Below are positions 22,476 through 27,325 of a stretch of 27,325 nucleotides of DNA, in pieces. The notes below the pieces were generated by a model. The model made no database searches and was not told where the DNA came from. It saw nothing but the letters and a program-made list of their open reading frames with translations. A program made the position numbers and the translations under genes. Each line of letters starts with the position of its first letter. Positions within the stretch are counted from its first letter, which is position 1. Origin of the DNA: Halobacteriales archaeon SW_5_68_122 (GTDB lineage Archaea; Halobacteriota; Halobacteria; Halobacteriales; Haloarculaceae); contig PXSL01000134.1 of NCBI GenBank assembly GCA_003022815.1, forward strand, positions 1-27,325. The letters are read 5' to 3'.

Positions 22476-23099
22476 ACAGACGGGCTTGGGGTTGACGCCC
22501 ATCGACTCCAGTTGTTCGGTGTACTCGTCGTAAGCGGCCTGGATGGCACCCGAAGCGGCCTCGCGGGCGCGCTCGTAGCACTCCTCGTCGTCACCGCATT
22601 CCGCCGCCAGCAGGTCGGTCGCCCGCGCCAGTTGGGCGTCGAGGTCGTCGCCCATCCCGCGGAACAGCCGCGCCGTCTGTGGGTCGGCGTCCCCGACGAA
22701 GAAGCCGGTGACCTGCTCTTTGGACTTCTCGGCGGCCAGCGTCCGGCCGACGAACCCGCCGAGCCGCTCGACGTCGCCCTCCAGGTCCCGGAGGTACGAC
22801 TGGATGGCCGGCACCTCGCCCGGGTCGTGGTCGTCGAGTTCGCCGGCGACCGTTTCGTAGTGGTCCCGTTCCTCCTCCGCGGTCGTCTCGAAGGCCGCCG
22901 CAACCTCGCCCTCGCTGGTTTCGGCCCACGAGGCGTACGTCTCGGCGGCATGGCCTTCGGCCGTGGCGGCCGCCGTCAGGACGTCTTCGGCCTCCATCTC
23001 CCCCTCGGTATCGGCGTACAGCGACTTCGAGGAGCCGAGCCGCGAGAGGGCGGTCTCGTTGGCCGCCCGGACGTCGTCGAGGAACTCGTCGGTTGACAT
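22473..23099 (-). CDS. Rubrerythrin/ferritin-like family protein
   Basis: This 208-residue helical protein has two half-motifs of a four-helix diiron bundle: TAAATAEGHAAETYASWAE (about residues 42-60) and TAEEERDHYETVAGE (about 71-85), carrying E-x-x-H-type ligands. A longer helical C-terminal half ends in CGDDEECYERAREAA and PKPVC, adding a pair of cysteines. The C-terminal rubredoxin-like CxxC domain of true rubrerythrins is absent. It probably protects against peroxide or stores iron, but ligand completeness is uncertain. The start ATG at 23099 fits; the longer upstream frame is Arg-rich. The TGA stop lies in the MITE-like half-site. Confidence 0.78.
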   Translation of the reverse strand: MSTDEFLDDVRAANETALSRLGSSKSLYADTEGEMEAEDVLTAAATAEGHAAETYASWAETSEGEVAAAFETTAEEERDHYETVAGELDDHDPGEVPAIQSYLRDLEGDVERLGGFVGRTLAAEKSKEQVTGFFVGDADPQTARLFRGMGDDLDAQLARATDLLAAECGDDEECYERAREAASGAIQAAYDEYTEQLESMGVNPKPVC

Positions 23100-23199
23100 G
23101 CCCGGACGTTGGCCTGCCGAGCGCTTGTAACCAGCGGTCGAAGGCAACGCTGGCCGGTCGAAAAACGGAGAATCTGTCGGGGTCGTCGGTCGTCGCTCC

Positions 23200-23356
23200 A
23201 CCTCGAGGCCTCCGTCGCTTCGTGCCTCGCGGCTGACGCCGCTCGGTCATTCGGAGAGCCTCGCGGTGCTCGGCTCTCCCGTCAGTCGGCCTCGCCGTGC
23301 TCGCGGGTCGGCTCCGCCTCCCCGCTCGCTTTTTCACGAGGCCTCCGTCACTTCGT
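23200..23356. repeat. Quasi-palindromic spacer duplicating the end of the downstream gene
   Basis: Two elements repeat here: TCAGTCGGCCTCGCC at 23282-23296 and again at 23357-23371, where it forms the last codons and stop of the sulfurtransferase gene, and CGAGGCCTCCGTC at 23204-23216 and 23337-23349. The spacer also contains a GAGAGCC...GGCTCTC stem (about 23254-23278) and several CTTCG/CGAAG-type motifs. The repeat offset is 75 bp. No CDS is credible here. Confidence 0.6.
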
Positions 23357-24223
23357 TCAGTCGGCCTCGCCCGTCTCTATCGGCGCGCCGACGAGATTGC
23401 CCCACTCCGTCCAGGAGCCGTCGTAGTTGGCGCAGTCGTCGTAGCCCAGCAGCTCGTGGAGCGCGAACCACGCGACCGAGGAGCGCTCGGCGATGCGGCA
23501 GTAGGCGATGGTGGTCTCGTCGCCGTCGATGCCGTACTCGGCGTACAGGTCCTCGAGTTCGTCGCGGGTCTTGAACGTGCCGTCGTCATTGGTGACGTCG
23601 GCCCACGAGACGTTCTGGGCGCCGGGGACGTGGCCGCCGCGCTGGGCAGTCTCCTGCAGTCCCGGCGGCGCGAGGATCTCGCCGCTGAACTCCTCGGGCG
23701 AACGGACATCGACGAGCGGCAGGCCGCGGTCAATGGCCTTCTCGACATCCTCGCGGTAGGCGCGGATGGATTCGTGGGGGCCGCTGGCCTCGTACGAGGT
23801 CGACGAGAACTCCGGCACCTCGTCGGTCAGCGGGTAGTCGTTCTCGATCCAGTAGTCGCGGCCGCCGTCCATCAGACGCACGTCGTCGTGGCCGTAGTAG
23901 TTGAACTCCCAGTACGTGTAGGCGGCGAACCAGTTGGCGTTGTCGCCGTAGAGGACGACGGTGGTGTCCTCAGTGATCCCGACTTCCTCCATCAGGGCCT
24001 CGAAGTCCTCCTTCTTCAGCAGGTCGCGCTCGACCTGGTCGCGGAGATCCGTCTCCCAGTTGAGGCCGATGGCGCCCGGCGCGTGGCCCTCCTCGTCGTA
24101 CACCTCCGTGTCGACGTCGACCTCGAGCAGCCGATAGTCGGGGTCGTCGCTCCGGAAGTGGTCCAAGTGGTCCTCGACCCAGTCGGCCGATACGAGTACG
24201 TCCTCTTTCGCGTATTCGCTCAT
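23357..24223 (-). CDS. Two-domain rhodanese-type thiosulfate sulfurtransferase
   Basis: This 288-residue sulfurtransferase has two rhodanese domains. The C-terminal one is active, with Cys242 in the loop AYCRIAERSS, a six-residue loop typical of thiosulfate sulfurtransferases. The N-terminal one has Asp in place of Cys (LYGDNANWFA) and is structural. It moves sulfane sulfur from thiosulfate to an acceptor such as cyanide or a thiol. The start ATG at 24223 (MSEYAKEDVLVS) is natural; the frame upstream is unlikely to be coding. A paralogue is transcribed divergently from 24481, so the pair shares a 257-bp intergenic region that holds an orphan TnpB-type right end. Confidence 0.94.
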   Translation of the reverse strand: MSEYAKEDVLVSADWVEDHLDHFRSDDPDYRLLEVDVDTEVYDEEGHAPGAIGLNWETDLRDQVERDLLKKEDFEALMEEVGITEDTTVVLYGDNANWFAAYTYWEFNYYGHDDVRLMDGGRDYWIENDYPLTDEVPEFSSTSYEASGPHESIRAYREDVEKAIDRGLPLVDVRSPEEFSGEILAPPGLQETAQRGGHVPGAQNVSWADVTNDDGTFKTRDELEDLYAEYGIDGDETTIAYCRIAERSSVAWFALHELLGYDDCANYDGSWTEWGNLVGAPIETGEAD

Positions 24224-24311
24224 GATACACCTGAACCATAATTCTACCACCGATATAATAGTACGACTATCGGCACGTACGGCCACACCTCCCCAACTGC
24301 GGCAACTTTTG

Positions 24312-24356
24312 TTGACATCCTGCCGCCGTCCGTTTCCGGTCGGCGGCACCGATTCC
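24312..24356 (-). ncRNA. Orphan TnpB-type right end between two sulfurtransferase genes
   Basis: On the minus strand the sequence reads GGAATC, a spacer, then GCCGCCG-loop-CGGCGGC (7-bp stem, 24341-24347 with 24322-24328), followed immediately by AGGATGTCAA. This is the standard tail of haloarchaeal IS1341-type elements and the same design as at 1206-1236 and 2587-2614. No TnpB coding sequence can be seen on either side, so only a guide-RNA-like piece or scar remains. It could be a solo re-RNA used in trans, but transcription is not shown. Confidence 0.55.
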
Positions 24357-24480
24357 GCCTGAGAGCCCCCGGGACCCGCCCAAACGGCCGTCCGTTTAAG
24401 TCAGATGCCGGCAATAAAGTCCGGGGACTCCGACCGCCGTCGATTGAAGGGTTAAAGCCGCGCGCCGCCGGAGCGGAGAT

Positions 24481-25266
24481 ATGAGCGAGGTAGTGGTCCC
24501 GGCGTCGTGGCTGGCCGACCGCCTCGAGTCGGTCCGAGTCGTCGACGTTCGAGACGCCTGGGAGTACGACGGTATCGGCCACCTGCCGGGCGCGCGGAAC
24601 GTCCCGTTCGACAGCTTCCGCTCGGCGGAGGCGGGCGAGGCCGGGATGCTCCCCGGCGCCGACCGGTTCGCGGCGCTGATGGCCGAGACCGGCGTCGGCA
24701 CCGACGACGAGCTGGTCGCCTACGACGACACCCACGGCGTGTTTGCCGCCCGCCTGCTGGTGACCGCCGAGCTGTACGGCCACGACCCCCGGAAGCTCCA
24801 CCTGCTGGACGGAGACTTCTCGGCGTGGCGGCTCGAGCACCCGACGGGCGACGAAGCGCTCGACGCCGGGCCCGCCGACTACGAGGCGACCTTCCAGCGC
24901 GACGGCCCGCTGGTCGAACTGTCTACAGTAGAGGAAGCAACGGACGACCCCGACACCGTCATCATCGACACCCGCGAGGCCTGGGAGTTCGAGGAGGGCC
25001 ACATCCCCGGCGCGGTCCGGCTGGACTGGCGAGAACTCGTCGACGACGACTCCCGTGGGTTGCGCCCCGAGGCTGAAGTGCGCGAACTGCTCTCCGAGCG
25101 CGGCATCGACCCCGAGCATCGGGTCCTTTTGTACTGCAACACCGCCCGCCGCATCAGCCACACCTACACCGTCCTGCGGCACCTCGGGTACCCCGAGCTG
25201 GCCTTCTACGAGGGCAGCCTCACCGAGTGGGAACGCGAGGGCGGCGACCTGGAGACCGGCGCCTGA
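24481..25266 (+). CDS. Two-domain rhodanese-type sulfurtransferase (second paralogue)
   Basis: This 261-residue protein has two rhodanese domains. The active C-terminal domain carries Cys219 in the loop LYCNTARRISH. The N-terminal domain has Asp in place of the Cys (AYDDTHGVFA). The loop NTARRI differs from RIAERSS of its divergent neighbour, so the two probably prefer different donors or acceptors (for example thiosulfate versus 3-mercaptopyruvate or persulfide carriers). TTAAAG at about -29 from the ATG at 24481 is a plausible TATA element. The substrate split is inference. Confidence 0.94.
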   Translation: MSEVVVPASWLADRLESVRVVDVRDAWEYDGIGHLPGARNVPFDSFRSAEAGEAGMLPGADRFAALMAETGVGTDDELVAYDDTHGVFAARLLVTAELYGHDPRKLHLLDGDFSAWRLEHPTGDEALDAGPADYEATFQRDGPLVELSTVEEATDDPDTVIIDTREAWEFEEGHIPGAVRLDWRELVDDDSRGLRPEAEVRELLSERGIDPEHRVLLYCNTARRISHTYTVLRHLGYPELAFYEGSLTEWEREGGDLETGA

Positions 25267-25275
25267 CCCGGGCGG

Positions 25276-25779
25276 CTACCAGCAGGCCACGGTGTCGCCG
25301 TCGGTGGGGTCCGGCGTCGACTCCCGGGTGCCGGCTTCGGCTCGCCGAAGCCGGTCGTCGGCGACGAGGTAGACCACCCGCGTCACCGGGCCGTCGGCGT
25401 GGACCGTCCCGTGGTCGGTCTCCGATTCGTAGTAGTAGACGGTCTCCAACTCGACGCGATAGCCGTCGTCGCGCTCCTGTACTCCCTCGACGGTTGCGCT
25501 GTGCCCGTAGGCCGTCGTCCCCGCGGCGAGAATCTCGTGCTGGCGATACGTGCTCTCGAACGTCTGGAGGAACAGCTCGACGTTCTCCGCGGTCCACTCG
25601 TCGGGCCGCTCGGGGTACTCGTAGGGTTCCATCTCGCCATTGGGGTCGACCGGGTCCGGTCGCGCCGCCGTACACGGCTCCGGCGTCTCCGTCGACGACG
25701 GAAAGTCGCTCCCAGCAGTACACCCGGCCAGCGCGGCGCTCGTCGCGCCCACGGCGGCGAGAAGTCTGCGGCGTTGCAT
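25276..25779 (-). CDS. Tat-type lipoprotein, function unknown
   Basis: This 167-residue protein begins MQRRRLLAAVGATSAALAGC: a twin-arginine-like motif, an alanine-rich hydrophobic stretch and a lipobox with Cys20. Exported haloarchaeal lipoproteins of this kind are anchored by a lipid outside the cell. The mature part is acidic with strand-forming segments (EILAAGTTAYGH, YRVELETVYYYESETDH), and a C-terminal Cys-Trp end. No domain is recognised. It converges with the second sulfurtransferase gene, with about 9 bp between their ends. Confidence 0.85.
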   Translation of the reverse strand: MQRRRLLAAVGATSAALAGCTAGSDFPSSTETPEPCTAARPDPVDPNGEMEPYEYPERPDEWTAENVELFLQTFESTYRQHEILAAGTTAYGHSATVEGVQERDDGYRVELETVYYYESETDHGTVHADGPVTRVVYLVADDRLRRAEAGTRESTPDPTDGDTVACW

Positions 25780-25838
25780 GCCCGTCGCTACCGCTCGTCA
25801 AGACAAAGGCATTCAGAAGGGTCAAACGGCCATTTGGG

Positions 25839-26006
25839 TTATCCGAATGCCTCGAACGGCTCGTTGCACTCGTTGCAGTAGTGCATCGAGCGGCACAGCG
25901 ACGGCCCCTTCGGATGCTCCTGTTCGGTGTTCGTCGACCCGCAGTAGGGGCACTCCGCCGGCCCGTCCTCGTCGACGTCCGTCGAGGGGTCTGGGCGGTT
26001 CCTCAT
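25839..26006 (-). CDS. PaaD-type zinc-ribbon protein, encoded separately from PaaD (55 aa)
   Basis: The 55-residue product starts MRNRPDPSTDVDEDG and has CPYCGSTNTEQ, LCRSMHYC and NECNEPFEAFG: Cys19/Cys22 and Cys44/Cys47 can form a zinc ribbon, with an extra Cys38. Its pattern matches the C-terminal zinc ribbon that is fused to the MIP18 domain in bacterial PaaD (CPxCG...CRxCxEPFxxF). Its ATG overlaps the paaD stop codon (ATGA), so the two pieces are translationally coupled and likely assemble into one PaaD unit. It is a short gene easily missed. Confidence 0.85.
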   Translation of the reverse strand: MRNRPDPSTDVDEDGPAECPYCGSTNTEQEHPKGPSLCRSMHYCNECNEPFEAFG

Positions 26007-26434
26007 ACGCTCACCCCGAACTCCCGCAGGTCGGCCTTGCCGGCCTCGGTCACCATCTCAAGGTTCCACTCGGGGCTCCAGACCAGCTCGACTTCGGCCT
26101 CGTCGACGCCCTCGGCGCGGGCGGCGGCCTGCCGGACGTCCGCTTGGAGGTAGTCGCGGGCCGGACAGCCGGTGTAGGTGAGCGTCATCGTCACCGTCGC
26201 GACGCCGTCCTCGACGGTCACGTCGTAGATGAGGCCCAGGTCGACCACGGAGATGGGCATCTCGGGGTCCTCGACCTTCCGGAGCTCCTCGAAGACGGCG
26301 GCCTCGGCGCCCTCGACGCCCTCGCCGGTCGCCGGCAACTCCTCGACGGCGACGCCGTGCTCGTACTCCGTGTAGGCGCAGTAGCTGGGGCCGCCCTCGG
26401 CGTCGACGTCGATCTCGGGTGGGTCCTCAGACAT
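26003..26434 (-). CDS. paaD: PaaD: MIP18-family (DUF59) protein, phenylacetyl-CoA epoxidase maturation
   Basis: This 143-residue protein has a MIP18/DUF59 domain (about 42-130): KVEDPEMPISVVDLGLIYDV, then a strand TMTLTYTGCPARDYL containing the conserved Cys, and VELVWSPEWNLEMVTEAG near the end. PaaD is the member of the Paa epoxidase operon thought to help iron or iron-sulfur assembly of the PaaABCE complex. Bacterial PaaD is one chain with a zinc ribbon at its C-terminus; here the ribbon is a separate gene. It overlaps paaC by 8 nt and the ribbon gene by 4 nt. Confidence 0.93.
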   Translation of the reverse strand: MSEDPPEIDVDAEGGPSYCAYTEYEHGVAVEELPATGEGVEGAEAAVFEELRKVEDPEMPISVVDLGLIYDVTVEDGVATVTMTLTYTGCPARDYLQADVRQAAARAEGVDEAEVELVWSPEWNLEMVTEAGKADLREFGVSV

Positions 26435-27254
26435 CGGCCTCGTCCGGGCCGGGCATCAGCGAGGGTGCCTCCTCGCGCCCGAGCTGTTCGTAGGTGAATG
26501 TGAACTGGTTGTACAGCGACTCCCAGGCCTCGGTGTGGGTGCCGTCGCGGCCACGGGCCTCCGGCAGCAGTTCCTCGGCCTCGACCACGGGCACGTCCAG
26601 CCCGAGGCCGCCGAGCTGTGGCGTCACGATGTCGCGCCACTCGGCCCGCAGGTCTGCGAGCGGCTCGGTCCGGATGCCCAGGTCGACGATGGTCTCCTCG
26701 TGGTCGGTCGGCCCGAACAGTGTCAGTGCGTGGCCGAACAGCCGGTCGACGGCCGCCTGCATCCGGCGCCGGCTCTCGGTGTCCTCGGCGAGCCGTTCCA
26801 GCCAGTTGTGTGCGTGCTCGCGGTGGTACTCCTCCTCGCCGAGCACCTTCCCGACGCGGTCGGCGATGGGGGGGTACGCCGACCCTTGGAGGGCCTCGAC
26901 CCGGAGCCGTTCGTAGGTGTCGTAGAGGTAGCCCCGGACGACGCAGTCGGCCCAGTCGCCCCGCTCGAACGGCCGTTCGACCATCGTGGCGTGCCGGAAC
27001 TCGGCGGGCGGCCGCTCCCAGATGAGGTCGGTCTCGTCGTAGCCGAACTCCTCGAGCAGGTCGTACCACAGGCGGGCGTGGCCGAGTTCGTCCTGGGCGA
27101 TGTTGGCGACGGCGACGTCGGCCTCCAGCGTCGGCCCGCGGACCTGCCACTCGGTGTAGCGCTCGGCGGCGACGAACTCGTCGTCGGCGAGACACCGCAA
27201 CTCGGCCTCGACGGCCGCGCGCTCGTGGTCGCTCAGTTCGCCGTCGAGCGTCAT
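26427..27254 (-). CDS. paaC: PaaC: structural subunit of 1,2-phenylacetyl-CoA epoxidase
   Basis: This 275-residue ferritin-like helical protein is the structural subunit paired with catalytic PaaA in the multicomponent epoxidase that converts phenylacetyl-CoA to its ring 1,2-epoxide, the second step of aerobic phenylacetate breakdown. Family segments are present: ANIAQDELGHARLWYDLL (about 50-67), FRHATMVERPFERGDWADCV, and KVLGEEEYHREHAHNWLERL (about 135-154). PaaC keeps the helical fold but not a working diiron site, which lies in PaaA. The start ATG at 27254 overlaps the paaB stop codon. paaA and the reductase paaE would lie outside the window. Confidence 0.95.
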   Translation of the reverse strand: MTLDGELSDHERAAVEAELRCLADDEFVAAERYTEWQVRGPTLEADVAVANIAQDELGHARLWYDLLEEFGYDETDLIWERPPAEFRHATMVERPFERGDWADCVVRGYLYDTYERLRVEALQGSAYPPIADRVGKVLGEEEYHREHAHNWLERLAEDTESRRRMQAAVDRLFGHALTLFGPTDHEETIVDLGIRTEPLADLRAEWRDIVTPQLGGLGLDVPVVEAEELLPEARGRDGTHTEAWESLYNQFTFTYEQLGREEAPSLMPGPDEADV

Positions 27255-27325
27255 TGGTCGGCCTCCGCGAGGTCGCGCTCGGCGGCCTCCTGTTCGCGCT
27301 GGCTGTCCTCGATCTCCTCGGCGAA
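27251..27325 (-). CDS. paaB: PaaB: phenylacetyl-CoA epoxidase subunit (C-terminal end only)
   Basis: The window begins inside this gene; only the last 24 residues are visible (FAEEIEDSQREQEAAERDLA and the end EADQ). The acidic helix and position directly upstream of paaC, with a stop/start overlap, match PaaB, the small bridging subunit needed to hold the PaaAC pair together. The call is based mostly on gene order, since no diagnostic motif is in view. Confidence 0.7.
   Translation of the reverse strand, partial: FAEEIEDSQREQEAAERDLAEADQ

Noticed and set aside
20573..22495. A 640-codon plus-strand open frame antisense to phr
   Set aside because: It is the complement of the photolyase gene; the motifs and codon bias are on the minus strand.

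Overview
This window is high-GC DNA from a halophilic archaeon (class Halobacteria). The proteins are very acidic (Asp/Glu-rich). Several genes look leaderless, with a TATA-like box about 25-30 nt before the start codon. The gene content is typically haloarchaeal: fibrillarin/NOP5, a DacZ-type diadenylate cyclase, a haloarchaeal glutamate-cysteine ligase, archaeal CoaD, a BCCT carrier and Tat lipoproteins. A family or genus cannot be named reliably from the sequence alone.

Layout. 1-1236 is the 3' part of an IS1341-type (tnpB-only) element with its right end. 1243-1910 holds a small membrane protein and a twin-CBS protein on the minus strand. 1911-2636 is a gene-free stretch with a dense array of short palindromes and a second, decayed TnpB right end. 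2637-4168 is a tight minus-strand pair, dacZ followed by an MscS-family channel, which links c-di-AMP synthesis to osmotic or turgor control. 4289-6380 carries an alpha/beta hydrolase and an NDH-2-like flavoprotein. 6381-6865 has gene debris and a small protein. 7020-9032 is a PAS-PAS-GAF histidine kinase with an in-frame palindrome-rich expansion in its ATPase domain. 9252-10850 is a BCCT transporter whose stop codon lies in a MITE-like inverted repeat. 11079-11291 has tRNA-Leu(UAG) and a second copy of its 3' end.

11331-15734 is mostly housekeeping: a MOSC protein, a minimal TFB-cyclin-like protein, coaD, a truncated regulator, gshA, and flpA-nop5 (the C/D-box RNP 2'-O-methylation machinery, overlapping by 4 nt). 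15783-16874 looks acquired: a perfect 18-bp inverted-repeat element next to a Tat lipoprotein gene of lower GC. 16959-19336 encodes three membrane proteins, the last two translationally coupled. 19439-22445 holds a DUF4864-like protein, an endonuclease III-like DNA glycosylase, a photolyase and a small protein. 22473-25266 has a rubrerythrin-like protein and two divergent two-domain rhodaneses flanking an orphan TnpB-type right end. 25276-25779 is a Tat lipoprotein. The window ends in a minus-strand phenylacetyl-CoA epoxidase operon, paaB (partial)-paaC-paaD followed by a separate gene for the PaaD zinc ribbon, each overlapping the next by 3-8 nt.

The most unusual signal is a repeated DNA architecture: runs of 6-10 bp perfect palindromes, mostly with 3-nt loops, each with a different stem sequence. 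It appears once between genes (2012-2310) and once inside the histidine kinase gene (8602-8767), with weaker relatives at 10980-11078, 12824-12870 and 23200-23356. Second are short inverted-repeat elements whose TGATAC end supplies or overlaps gene stop codons. Third are three TnpB-type right-end hairpins, only one of them attached to a recognisable tnpB.
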